From UBA967 sp044375555 (GTDB lineage: Bacteria; Verrucomicrobiota; Verrucomicrobiia; Chthoniobacterales; Terrimicrobiaceae), in assembly GCA_044375555.1 (NCBI GenBank), contig JBILML010000002.1:1-64000 (forward strand): a stretch of DNA of 64,000 nucleotides. The letters run 5' to 3'. Positions 55,588-64,000 of this stretch are shown here, in pieces. How positions within the stretch are numbered: the stretch's first letter is position 1; every line of letters starts with the position of its first letter. The notes below the pieces were generated by a model that did no database searches, was not told the DNA's origin, and saw nothing but the letters and a program-made list of their open reading frames with translations. The translations under genes were made by a program, and so were the position numbers.

Positions 55588-56817
55588 ATGATCAAAGCCT
55601 TCCTTCTTCTCCTGCTGCCCGCTGCGCTGGCCACTGCTTTCGGCGCGGAAGTTTCGAACTACGACACGGCCGGTTCCGTTCCCGCTGCGGACCTGCTCCC
55701 GCCGGCATGGATTCAAAACAGCCCATGCAAAATCGGCGCGAATGCCAATGCCGACGGCCTCCATGCGACCTACGAACTTTTCAACGGCACCGCCCGCGAA
55801 GAGATCACCGGCACGCAACTCCTCGCCAACCGCGTCCGTGAACTCCAGGCCATCGCCTCGCTCCGCGAAATGAACAAATCCGCCGAGTTCGGCAAGGCAC
55901 TCCTGAAATCCGGAGGCGAAAAAATCCAAAGCGTCGGTGCCGCTGTAAAAGATCCCGTCGGCACCGTGAAAAACCTGCCGCAGGGCGCCTCCAAATTTTT
56001 CGGTCGGATCGGCAATACCGTCAAAAGCATGGGCGAAGGAAATGTCGGCGCGACGCAGGCGGTGGAGGGAGCCCTCGGCGTGCATCGCGCGAAAGCCGAA
56101 CTCGCCCTCAAACTCGGCGTGAGCCCGTTCACTACCGATCCCGTTTTGAAGGCCGAACTCGACAAGGCCGCCCGCGCCATGGCGGCCGGGGCGACGCTGA
56201 TGAACTTCTCTGGCCTGCTCGTCGGCGGCGGAGTCGGCACCGCGATCTCGGCAGTGAACATGAACCAAACCTTTCAACGAGCCCTCGTCGAATCCTCCCC
56301 CGACGAGTTGGAGGCCAAAAACCGCGCCACCCTTCAAAGTCTTGGAGCCTCCCCGCAAAATATCTCCTCCTTTCTCTCCAACCCTTCATTCAATCCCTGG
56401 CAAAAAGCCGCCATCGTTGCCACCCTTGCCGCCATCGGCCACAACCCCGATCCGGTCCTCGCGCAAGCCTCCCAAGCCACATCCCCCGAGGATGCCGTTT
56501 ATTTTGTCCAAATGACCCGCCTCTTTGAAAAACACCACCAGGATCTCGCGCCGATCACGGAATTCCGCACCATGAACGGCATTCCCTGCGCCATCGACCG
56601 CGACGGAACGCTCGTCGTGGCCGTCGGCGCCGACCTCATTCTTTGGACCCCGAATCTCGAATCCCGCGCCAACGAATTCCTGGAGATGAAAAAAACCAAC
56701 CCCGACCTCCAATCCCTCCTGCTCGTCACCGACGGGTCCCTCTCCCCCCGCGCCCTCGAATCCCTCGCGGCAAAAGGAATCCAAGCCACCCCCCAAGCCC
56801 TCGGCCCTGTCAAATGA
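55588..56817 (+). CDS. Secreted protein of unknown function
   Basis: 409 residues with a signal peptide (FLLLLLPAALATAFGA). A helical middle (GKALLKSGGEKIQSVGAAVK, QGASKFFGRIGNTVKSMGEG) reads like a surface- or membrane-active segment; a later part (TRLFEKHHQDLAPITEFRTM, CAIDRDGTLVVAVGADLILW) is alpha/beta. No family recognised. It follows the MscS gene by 20 bases on the same strand, so it may be co-transcribed. Confidence 0.6.
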   Translation: MIKAFLLLLLPAALATAFGAEVSNYDTAGSVPAADLLPPAWIQNSPCKIGANANADGLHATYELFNGTAREEITGTQLLANRVRELQAIASLREMNKSAEFGKALLKSGGEKIQSVGAAVKDPVGTVKNLPQGASKFFGRIGNTVKSMGEGNVGATQAVEGALGVHRAKAELALKLGVSPFTTDPVLKAELDKAARAMAAGATLMNFSGLLVGGGVGTAISAVNMNQTFQRALVESSPDELEAKNRATLQSLGASPQNISSFLSNPSFNPWQKAAIVATLAAIGHNPDPVLAQASQATSPEDAVYFVQMTRLFEKHHQDLAPITEFRTMNGIPCAIDRDGTLVVAVGADLILWTPNLESRANEFLEMKKTNPDLQSLLLVTDGSLSPRALESLAAKGIQATPQALGPVK

Positions 56818-57188
56818 AGCCAAATCTCCTGAGCATTCGGGCCTCCGAGAGAATCAAAGCGGCCCGCCCAATACGGCTTGCTTTTGAACTCATCGAATTT
56901 GTTTGTTTGCAAAAAAAGCGGTTGGCGCTTGGCGAGGAGGGCTCCGCTTGTCGGGGCCGGGTTGGTGTGTTTGCGAGAGCCGTTCCGGACCCGACAAAAC
57001 CCGCGCGATAGCGCATTCGTGAAAGAGGGTAAGACGAATGTTTGGCCCGGGAGGGCAACCGGAGCGAAGCGGACAAGCGGAGCCCTCCTGGGCGTTTTCC
57101 GTGTTTCGAGCCAAAAGCAAAATTCCTCGCCACACTCGAAAAGTCCAAAAGCATTCGGTGAACGGTATGATTTCCAAAAGACCCTGAC
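56818..57188 (+). other. Non-coding spacer
   Basis: 371 bases between the unknown secreted protein and the HAD phosphatase. Frames here are Arg/Ser-rich and unconvincing. It shows scattered short GC palindromes (for example around GCGCGATAGCGC near 57001-57013) but no clear terminator or repeat shared within the window. Confidence 0.45.
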
Positions 57189-58169
57189 ATGAAATCCCCG
57201 CTCCCATTCCTTCTCTTCTTACTCGTCTTATTGGCGCCCTTCGCCGCTGCCGATCCGCTTCCCTCCTGGAACTCCGGCCCGGCCAAGCAAGCCATTCTCG
57301 ACTTTGTCGCCAAAGTCACCGACCCCGACTCCAAAGAATTCGTTCCAGTTCCGGAGCGCCTCGCCGTTTTCGACAACGACGGCATGCTCTGGCCTGAGAA
57401 CCCGATGCCCTTCCAGCTCTCCTTCGCGCTCGACGAATTGAAACGCCGCCTGCCCGACGAACCCGCATGGAAAGACGATCCGATGGTGCAAGCCGCCCTC
57501 GCCGGTGACCTCCCCACGCTCCTCGCCGACCACTACAAAGGCATCTTTCACATCATCGACCTCACCGGCTCTGGCATGGCCACCGAAGACTTTTCCGACC
57601 GCGTGCGCGCCTGGTTTGCCACGGCCAAGCACCCGCGCTTCGACCGCCCCTACGACCAGCTCGCCTACCAGCCCATGCTCGAGGTGTTGGCATTTCTCCG
57701 CGCCAACGGATTCAAAACCTGCATCGTCTCCGGCGGCGGAGCCGATTTCATGCGAGTCTTCGCCGAGCGCGTTTACGGTATCCCGCCCGAGCAAGTCATC
57801 GGCTCAAACACCCGCACCGTCTTTGAACTCCGCGACTCCGGTCCCGTCTTGGTGAAAACCATGAAAGACCTCTTCATCGACGACAAAAGCGGCAAGCCCG
57901 TCGCCATCCACCAATTCCTCGGCCGCCGCCCCATCGCCTGTTTCGGAAACAGCGACGGCGACAAAGCCATGTTGGAATATACCACCATCAACAACCCGCA
58001 TCCCTCCTTCGGCCTCATCGTCCACCACACCGACGCCGAGCGCGAATACGCCTACGATTCCAGCCCCAAAAGCAGTGGCAAACTCGTCGAAGCCCTCGCC
58101 GACGCCCCCAAACGCGGGTGGATCGTCGTGGACATGAAAACCGACTGGGAAAAAATCTTCGCCCCCTGA
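57189..58169 (+). CDS. Secreted HAD-superfamily phosphatase
   Basis: 326 residues with signal peptide (LLFLLVLLAPFAAA). HAD motif I is AVFDNDGMLWP, with DxD kept; motif II is CIVSGGGADFM; motif III and IV are GRRPIACFGNSDGDKAML. It resembles periplasmic phosphoserine-phosphatase-like HADs and would release phosphate from small substrates. Substrate unknown. A remnant of the TPR gene's 3' end follows immediately. Confidence 0.85.
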   Translation: MKSPLPFLLFLLVLLAPFAAADPLPSWNSGPAKQAILDFVAKVTDPDSKEFVPVPERLAVFDNDGMLWPENPMPFQLSFALDELKRRLPDEPAWKDDPMVQAALAGDLPTLLADHYKGIFHIIDLTGSGMATEDFSDRVRAWFATAKHPRFDRPYDQLAYQPMLEVLAFLRANGFKTCIVSGGGADFMRVFAERVYGIPPEQVIGSNTRTVFELRDSGPVLVKTMKDLFIDDKSGKPVAIHQFLGRRPIACFGNSDGDKAMLEYTTINNPHPSFGLIVHHTDAEREYAYDSSPKSSGKLVEALADAPKRGWIVVDMKTDWEKIFAP

Positions 58170-58179
58170 AACCCCCCTC

Positions 58180-58226
58180 CCCCCGAATTAAAAACCCGGA
58201 TCGTGGAGGCCATAGCGTTGACCCGA
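58180..58226 (+). pseudogene. Remnant of the TPR gene 3' end
   Basis: Matches 51920-51966 strongly, with a run of 20 identical bases (58184-58203 and 51924-51943) and few changes after it. In the same frame it reads ELKTRIVEAIALTR then stop, against ELKTRIEEAMALIREKTR in the TPR protein. It sits 11 bases after the HAD stop. Confidence 0.65.
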
Positions 58227-58360
58227 TAGAGAAGAGGGAAATGCTCCTGCAGATTGCGCCAAGTCCCCTTGGGAATCATTGGGTCTAAATTCCGGTCCCA
58301 GTTACGGCATCGATGGCCAAGCGCCCCATGCCAAGCCGAAGAGGGCAGGCATGGTCTTTG

Positions 58361-59758
58361 TCAGGTTTTTTTGGGGCCGTCTGGCACCAAGGCGCGGATG
58401 CGCAGCAGCCACAGGACCGTGAGCACGATGGCGGCGATAGCACCAAACAGGCCGAAGCGTTCGGGATATTCGGGGAAGGGGACGAATGTGCCGTAAAGCG
58501 CGAGCCCGGGGGCCACGGTTGCCAAAGGGAAGACGATCCAGCGCCAGAGTGGCTGGGCTGCGGGGTTTCGGAAAATAAGACGCAGGGCACCGAGGGCGAG
58601 TGCTGTGTAGACGAGGACCAACAGCAAGGCCTGCGCGGTCGCAGTCACAAAAAGCGTTTCGTAGCGCTGGCCCGCCGGAACGAGCAATCCCGCGCCCACG
58701 GCTAGCATGGCACCGCAGAGGACCACGATTCCTGCGGCCTTCGGCGCCCCTTGGCGGGTTGTTGATGCCAGACCTTTTGGCAGCAGCCCCGAGCGGGCCA
58801 GGGAAAAAATGCCCCGCGAGGCGGCGACCGTAAACCCGATGCATGTGGCGGTAAAATCCACCAATACCGCAAGGCGAATCCATAAACCGGCCCAAGGCCC
58901 CAGCAAATCATCCGCCATCCGGGCATAGCCATCCATCACGCCGCCCCAGGACTTCGCGGCATTTTCTTGGCCGTAGTAAATCGTCCCAGCATAGGAGCAG
59001 ACCACCAGCAGAAGCGCCACGCCGCCAACTGTCCCCACCAGCGCGAGCGGAATGCTGCGCCGGGGATTCGGTGTTTCCTCTGCAAGACTGCCTACCGTTT
59101 CGAAGCCGCCAAAAAGCAGGATGCAAAACAGCAGTGCACCAAAGAGATTGCCGCCATGAGGATTGGACCACGAAAAGACCGCCAGTGTGTTGTTCGGCCC
59201 CGCATGGATGATCGCCGCCACGGCCGTGAGCAAAAACGGAATCACCGACACAGCGATGATGAGAAGTTGCGCCCGCGTGGCCACCGCCGCGCCGCGCAGA
59301 TTCAGAATCCATGCGATCACGCCCACCGCCACAGCACCCACCCACCACGGCAAGGCGAGATCAAAATAAAAATCCGCAAACCGCGCAGCCAACTCGCCGA
59401 CGGCAATCGTGAACCCGGCCGCCCCCGAGACCATGAGCGAGAGAACATAAATTCCCAACACGCCCACCCCCGCCAACCGTCCCCACGCGCGCCCGATGTA
59501 GTCGCCAATCGCTCCCGCGCCTCCCGTTTCCGAGGCGTAAAAAGCCACCACCAAAGAAAATGCCACCATCCCGATGGAGGCCAATAATACGGCCAGCGGC
59601 CCAATCGCCCCGGCCAGCGAAGCCACGATCCCGAGAAACAACGCCACATCGATCAGCGGCCCGATCGAAAAGCACTGCCCCACCAACTGCATCAAACCCA
59701 CGGATCCCCTGCCGCCGACGCCTTCAGGCTTTGTGGGTTGACCATTGAAAGAATGCAT
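58361..59758 (-). CDS. APC-family amino-acid permease
   Basis: 465 residues from ATG 59758 (ATG 59770 also in frame). About 12 membrane segments; SFSIGPLI-like start, GGAGAIGDYIGRAWGRLAGV and FGGFETVGSLAEETPNPRRS, the E-x-x-NPxR motif of APC permeases. A polyamine or amino-acid substrate is likely; not further resolved. Confidence 0.88.
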   Translation of the reverse strand: MHSFNGQPTKPEGVGGRGSVGLMQLVGQCFSIGPLIDVALFLGIVASLAGAIGPLAVLLASIGMVAFSLVVAFYASETGGAGAIGDYIGRAWGRLAGVGVLGIYVLSLMVSGAAGFTIAVGELAARFADFYFDLALPWWVGAVAVGVIAWILNLRGAAVATRAQLLIIAVSVIPFLLTAVAAIIHAGPNNTLAVFSWSNPHGGNLFGALLFCILLFGGFETVGSLAEETPNPRRSIPLALVGTVGGVALLLVVCSYAGTIYYGQENAAKSWGGVMDGYARMADDLLGPWAGLWIRLAVLVDFTATCIGFTVAASRGIFSLARSGLLPKGLASTTRQGAPKAAGIVVLCGAMLAVGAGLLVPAGQRYETLFVTATAQALLLVLVYTALALGALRLIFRNPAAQPLWRWIVFPLATVAPGLALYGTFVPFPEYPERFGLFGAIAAIVLTVLWLLRIRALVPDGPKKT

Positions 59759-59958
59759 CGGGTTTTCCAAGCTCCTAAAGCGAAAAAGGTGTCAGTCCCA
59801 CATTTTCACATATCCATCGATGATACCTCTGTGGCGAAATCTTGGCGTCAGAGGGTTGGATGGACTGCATGTCTGCGTTAATCAACTACCTGATTCCCAG
59901 CCGACTGGCGAGGGATTGCAAGGAGTCAAAGTGCCGTGGTTGGAACGGCGGTTCTAGG

Positions 59959-61101
59959 TCAGGCCGGTTGCGGGGTGGGGAGGACTTGCCAGGTATCGAG
60001 CCAAGCGCGCAGGGACTTGCGGAATTCCGCTGCGGCCTCTTGCACTTGCTTCTGGAGTTCAGCCATTTCGCGGCGGGAGACTTCCTTTTGGCCGGCAAGG
60101 ACAGCGCGGTATTCGACCAGCAATTCTTCCCAAGAGAGCAACGCCTGGTTCATTTGGGCACGGGCGGATTCGACCATCGCGTGGAACGAGTCGGCCACGG
60201 GCGTGGCTTGCAATTTCGCCTCGAGCTGGCGTTCGTGCTCGCGCACCTCGGCTTTGATGATTTTTTCCTCCGGCACAGTGCGGAGACCATGCACGAGGCC
60301 GACTTTTTCGAGGAGCCAGATCGTCCATTTGGTGGGGTCGAACTGCCAGGGCTTCACGCCGTTGCGGTAATCGTGTTGAAACTCGTGGTGGAAGTTGTGG
60401 TAGCCCTCACCAAAAGTGAAAATTGCCATGAGCAGGCTGTCGCGTGCCGAGACATTGCTGGAATACGGGCGCTTGCCGATCCAGTGGCAGAGGGAATTGA
60501 TGCAGAATGTCATATGATGCACGAACACGACCCGCGCCACGCCAGCGATGAGGAAGGCGCCGAGCGCTGCGATCGGTCCACCATAGACCCAACCGATGGC
60601 CGTTGGCAGAACAAAACTCATAAACATCGCGATCGGCACATAATATTCATGCTGGAGCCAGGCGAGTTTGTCTTTTTGCAAATCCCGAACCCAAGTGAGC
60701 GGCGATTCGGGGCCGCGACGGAAGAGCAACCAGCCGATGTGAGCGTGGAAAAGACCCCGGTTGATGTCGTAGGGATCCTCTTCGTGGTCCACATGTTTGT
60801 GGTGCCGGCGATGGTCCGCGCACCAACCGAGAGCGGAACCTTCAAAGGCCGCCGCGCCGAAAAGCAGCGTGTAGAGCCTCACAATCGGGCTCGCTTGGAA
60901 GGTCAGGTGGGAAAAAAGCCGGTGATAGCCCAGTGTGATGCTCATCGCCGTGGAGATGGCGAAGAAAAAGAATAGCGCGATCTGGAAAAGATCCAGCCCG
61001 TAGGTCCAGAGATAATACGGCACCGCCGTGCAAGTGGTGGCAAAGGTTCCAATAAGAAACACACTGTTAGTAACCCGAATTTTGCGGAGTAGTTTTTTCA
61101 T
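59959..61101 (-). CDS. Acyl desaturase (stearoyl-CoA type) with C-terminal helical extension
   Basis: 380 residues. Three His boxes: GYHRLFSH, DHRRHHKHVDHE and GEGYHNFHHEF bind the di-iron centre. Four membrane segments. It adds a delta-9 double bond to acyl chains. The last about 110 residues (KAEVREHERQLEAKLQATPV, QMNQALLSWEELLVEYRAVL, EMAELQKQVQEAAAEFRKSL) are predicted coiled coil, not part of the usual enzyme. Confidence 0.93.
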   Translation of the reverse strand: MKKLLRKIRVTNSVFLIGTFATTCTAVPYYLWTYGLDLFQIALFFFFAISTAMSITLGYHRLFSHLTFQASPIVRLYTLLFGAAAFEGSALGWCADHRRHHKHVDHEEDPYDINRGLFHAHIGWLLFRRGPESPLTWVRDLQKDKLAWLQHEYYVPIAMFMSFVLPTAIGWVYGGPIAALGAFLIAGVARVVFVHHMTFCINSLCHWIGKRPYSSNVSARDSLLMAIFTFGEGYHNFHHEFQHDYRNGVKPWQFDPTKWTIWLLEKVGLVHGLRTVPEEKIIKAEVREHERQLEAKLQATPVADSFHAMVESARAQMNQALLSWEELLVEYRAVLAGQKEVSRREMAELQKQVQEAAAEFRKSLRAWLDTWQVLPTPQPA

Positions 61102-61285
61102 GAAACAATAGGAGAGGTTCTGATGGGCTTGAAAACGAACGGGCTCAAATCATCGCTGATCCCCTAGGTAATGCAAGCCTGAGGGTAGGGGAATGCCCCA
61201 GAAATCTGAAAATCTCGCCTCGCGCGGGGACTCGGATCAACCCATGGATGGACACTTTCGCGTGCGGCGTGGTATCCCAGACGGC

Positions 61286-63247
61286 ATGAGCACCCTCGAC
61301 GCCTCGATCCAGCAAGCCGTCACGGACGGAAAACTCCTCTCCGAGTCCGCCAAAAACATCCACGGCCTTCTCGCCAAAAGCTCTTCACCGATCGACCGCG
61401 CTTCGATCGAGGAACTCGCCGCCGCCGGGAACTGGGCGGAGCTGAACAACCGCTTTTTCCGCACCCTTGCCTTCGGCACCGGCGGTTTGCGGGGCAAAAC
61501 GATCGGCGCCGTCGTTACGAAAGCCGAGCAGGGTCAACCCCAGCCACTCGGCCGTCCCGAGTTTGCCTGCGTGGGCACGAACGCGATGAATCCCTACAAC
61601 ATCAGCCGCGCCACCCAGGGGCTCGTGCATCATGTGAAGGAGTATTTCGCCAAGCAGGGCCGCTCCGGCAAACCCGCCGTCTGCCTCTGCCACGACACAC
61701 GGTTTTTCTCCCGCGAATTCGCCGAACTCGCCGCCAAAGTCATCACCGACCTCGGCTGTGACGCCTACCTCTTCGAGGGTCCGCGTTCCACTCCCGAGCT
61801 GTCGTTTGCCGTTCGCCATGTGAAGGCCCAAGCGGGCATCAACCTCACCGCCAGCCACAACCCGCCCGAATACAACGGCTACAAGGTCTACTTCGAGGAC
61901 GGCTGCCAGGTCACCGAGCCCCACGCCTCCGCGATCATTGAAAAGGTCAACGCCGTCGAGAGCGAAAACTTCCCGGCGGTTCCCGAGTCCCAGCGCGGCC
62001 GGGTGATTCCGATGGGCGTCGAGATCGACGAGGCCTACATGGCCCGCCTCGCCACGCTCCCGATCGACCCCGACCTCATCCGCCGCGAGAACTCGCTCAA
62101 GATCGTCTACACCCCGCTCCACGGGGTCGGCGGCGTGATCATCAAGCCGATGCTCGCGCGGTTGGGCTTCCAGTGCGACGCCGTCGCCGAGCAGGAAATT
62201 CCCGATGGACGCTTCCCCACCGTGAAATCCCCGAACCCTGAGAACGCCGAGGCGCTCTCCATGGCGATCGCGCAGGCCGACCGCACCGGGGCCGATCTCG
62301 TCATTGCCACCGATCCCGACGATGACCGCATGGGCATCGCCGTCCGCAACGCCGAGGGAAAAATGGAACTCCTCACTGGCAACCAGATCGGCTCGATCCT
62401 CGCGTGGTATCGCGCCTCGCGCTTTTTCGAGAAAGGCATCCTCAACGACTCCAACCGCTCGCGCGGCGTGATCATCAAGACCTTCGTCACCACCGATCTT
62501 CAAAAAGCCATCGCCGAAAAATTCGGCCTCCGCTGCGTCGAGACGCTCACTGGTTTCAAATACATCGGCGAAAAGCTCGGAAAATACGAAGCCGCCATCC
62601 CCGCCGAACTCCGCCCCGACTACACCGTGCTCTCCGAGGAAACCACGCGCCAGCTGCGCCTCGAGCACTCGAGCTTCTATGTCTTCGGCGGCGAGGAAAG
62701 TTACGGCTACAGCGCCTCCGACTTCGTGCGCGACAAGGATGGCAACTCCGCCGCCGTGCTCATCGCCGAGGCCGCCGCCTACGCGAAATCCCAAAACCTC
62801 ACGCTCGTCGGTCTACTCGACCGCATCTTCGCCGAGTTTGGCGTCTACCTCGAGCGCGGCGAGTCATTGACGATGGACGGCGCCGAGGGCGCGGCGCAGA
62901 TCAAAAAACTCGTCGATTCCTACGCGGCCAACCCCCCGACTGAAATCGACGGCGCGAAGGTCGTCGAAATGCTCAACTTCGCCACCGACACGATCCACGA
63001 TGTCGAGGGCGATCGTATTCCCGCCGAGGCCATGTTGATGGTCACGCTCGCCGACCGCCGACGCGTCGCGATCCGCCCGTCCGGCACCGAGCCGAAAATC
63101 AAATACTACATGTTCGGAGCGAAAGTCCCGGAAGCCGGAAAATCCTTCATGCCCGCCGAGGTTGCCGAAGCCCGTGCCTCGGTCAAATCCTCCCTCGCCC
63201 GCCTCTGGGAAAACCTCTCCGCCGACGCCAAGACGAGGCTGGGGTAA
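61286..63247 (+). CDS. Phosphohexomutase (phosphoglucomutase/phosphomannomutase)
   Basis: 653 residues from ATG 61286; ATG 61193 and 61244 are in frame upstream, but the family N-terminus begins near here. Longer than bacterial PMM/PGM (about 450-580). Phospho-Ser loop NLTASHNPPEYNGYKVYF, metal loop TDPDDDRMGI, sugar loop GGEESYGYS and phosphate loop IRPSGTEPKIKYY are all intact. It interconverts hexose 1- and 6-phosphates. Confidence 0.93.
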   Translation: MSTLDASIQQAVTDGKLLSESAKNIHGLLAKSSSPIDRASIEELAAAGNWAELNNRFFRTLAFGTGGLRGKTIGAVVTKAEQGQPQPLGRPEFACVGTNAMNPYNISRATQGLVHHVKEYFAKQGRSGKPAVCLCHDTRFFSREFAELAAKVITDLGCDAYLFEGPRSTPELSFAVRHVKAQAGINLTASHNPPEYNGYKVYFEDGCQVTEPHASAIIEKVNAVESENFPAVPESQRGRVIPMGVEIDEAYMARLATLPIDPDLIRRENSLKIVYTPLHGVGGVIIKPMLARLGFQCDAVAEQEIPDGRFPTVKSPNPENAEALSMAIAQADRTGADLVIATDPDDDRMGIAVRNAEGKMELLTGNQIGSILAWYRASRFFEKGILNDSNRSRGVIIKTFVTTDLQKAIAEKFGLRCVETLTGFKYIGEKLGKYEAAIPAELRPDYTVLSEETTRQLRLEHSSFYVFGGEESYGYSASDFVRDKDGNSAAVLIAEAAAYAKSQNLTLVGLLDRIFAEFGVYLERGESLTMDGAEGAAQIKKLVDSYAANPPTEIDGAKVVEMLNFATDTIHDVEGDRIPAEAMLMVTLADRRRVAIRPSGTEPKIKYYMFGAKVPEAGKSFMPAEVAEARASVKSSLARLWENLSADAKTRLG

Positions 63248-63345
63248 GGAGGGGTTACAGCCCGCCCCAACAGAGTGGGGCCTCTACAACGCCGCAGGGC
63301 TCGGCCGAACGAATTGTAGCCACGGAACTCTGTGCCGTGCCGCCC

Positions 63346-64000
63346 TCAGCGCGCTTGCGCTGCTGTGCCGGCCACGCATTTCACGATGTGCGTGGCGATG
63401 TCGCCGAGGGCGACTTGTTTTTGGGCGCCGCCGGCTTCGAAGGCCTTTCGGGGCATGCCGTAGACGACGCAGGTTTTTTCATCTTGGGCAAAAGTTTTCG
63501 AACCCCCATTCCGCAAGGCCAGCAGCCCCCGCGCGCCGTCCTCACCCATGCCGGTCAGGATTCCCGCGACGGCCTTGTTGCCGACAAGAGGCGCGGCGGA
63601 CTCGAAGAGCACATCGACGGAGGGGCGGCATTGGTTGACCTTCGGGCCTTGCTTGAGCCGGACGCCGTAGCCATCCGCGCCGCGCTTCACGAGCACCATG
63701 TGCATGTCGCCGGGCGCGATGAGGACCTTGCCGCGCTCGAGCGATTCGCCATCCACAGCCTCGCGGACTTCGAGTTTGGAAAGTTCATTGAGCCGCTTGG
63801 CAAGCGCGGCGCTGTAGCCGGCGGGGATGTGTTGAACGATGCAGATGGGCGGAAGGTTCGGCGGCAGGACGGGGAGGATGTCCTTAAGCGCCTCGGTGCC
63901 GCCGGTGGAGGAGCCGATGAGAATGATCTGGCCGGGGCGGGAATTGTTGATGGCGGAAGCGTAGACGCCGAGCGGGGAGGGAGGCGCCGGGCGGGCGATG
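63346..64000 (-). CDS. cheB: Chemotaxis response methylesterase CheB (C-terminal domain, cut by window)
   Basis: The gene enters from beyond 64000; no start is in the window. The visible part has the methylesterase Ser in LIGSSTGGTEALKDIL, His in CIVQHIPAGYSAALA, and Asp in GMGEDGARGLLALRNGG. It removes methyl groups from receptors. The N-terminal receiver domain, if present, lies outside. The stop is at 63346-63348. Confidence 0.93.
   Translation of the reverse strand, partial: IARPAPPSPLGVYASAINNSRPGQIILIGSSTGGTEALKDILPVLPPNLPPICIVQHIPAGYSAALAKRLNELSKLEVREAVDGESLERGKVLIAPGDMHMVLVKRGADGYGVRLKQGPKVNQCRPSVDVLFESAAPLVGNKAVAGILTGMGEDGARGLLALRNGGSKTFAQDEKTCVVYGMPRKAFEAGGAQKQVALGDIATHIVKCVAGTAAQAR

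Noticed and set aside
56810..57517. 235-residue minus-strand frame across the spacer and into the HAD gene
   Set aside because: Half of it is antisense to the HAD phosphatase; rest is Ser/Arg-rich noise.
63248..63345. Possible small RNA or terminator after the phosphohexomutase
   Set aside because: GC-rich with short palindromes (CCCCAACAGAGTGGGG) but no T tract on either strand; not enough to call.

Overview
The window is dense, GC-rich bacterial chromosome with short intergenic gaps and many ATGA/GTGA-type start-stop overlaps. The protein set suggests a Gram-negative bacterium of the PVC group, most likely Verrucomicrobiota. The clues are a complete Mla outer-membrane lipid operon, an ExbB-ExbD-TonB set with a very proline-rich TonB, the long (chlamydia/plant-like) form of IspG, RseP, DsbD, MlaA, and CheB/CheD chemotaxis proteins. 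The phylum is an inference from gene content; no rRNA is present to confirm it. The one RNA gene seen is tRNA-Gln(UUG).

Layout. 1-1015: AT-rich patch with a zinc-metallopeptidase-like gene cut from its signal peptide by an in-frame TGA. 1016-8505: orphan NtrC-type regulator with a Glu in place of the phospho-Asp, then a START-like protein, an MFS exporter, a CHASE2 adenylate cyclase and an MsbA-like ABC exporter. 8506-10274: spacer, Phd/VapC toxin-antitoxin pair and two coupled unknown genes. 10328-12903: zwf-opcA, entry to the oxidative pentose phosphate pathway. 12907-18673 (minus): cyclophilin, ispG, rseP, dxr, cdsA, i.e. isoprenoid and phospholipid synthesis with envelope proteolysis. 18728-22462 (plus): mlaE-F-D-C-A. 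22544-24190: CBS-containing family II pyrophosphatase. 24197-27802 (minus): a 1201-residue ABC protein with extra N-terminal domains. 27914-30302: sulfite reductase and a secreted peptidoglycan-binding protein. 30318-32437 (minus): exbB-exbD-tonB.

32553-37276: a LolA-like secreted protein, a ROK sugar kinase and pyruvate phosphate dikinase with a clear terminator. 37361-39442: BrnT-like and HicBA toxin-antitoxin pairs around a DUF1460 protein. 39500-41914: dsbD and a partial tandem duplicate of its 3' end carrying a repeat element. 42069-43450: cheD-HDOD. 43559-48637 (minus): apparently one operon of a degenerate alkaline phosphatase, yceD, rpmF, plsX, fabH and a bacterial nitric oxide synthase. 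48687-51981: tRNA-Gln, a degenerate sigma factor with its membrane partner, a peroxiredoxin and a TPR protein. 52000-58169: AraC regulator, sulfatase, MscS channel, an unknown secreted protein and a secreted HAD phosphatase. 58361-64000: amino-acid permease, acyl desaturase, phosphohexomutase and the C-terminal part of CheB at the window edge.

The common theme is envelope biogenesis: isoprenoid carrier synthesis, CDP-diacylglycerol, Mla lipid transport, PlsX/FabH fatty-acid initiation, desaturation, DsbD and TonB energy transfer. The most unusual points are the nitric oxide synthase overlapping fabH, the alkaline phosphatase homologue that has lost nearly all its catalytic residues upstream of yceD-rpmF-plsX-fabH, the TerB/FHA-like/ABCG fusion, and traces of local duplication at dsbD and at the TPR gene.
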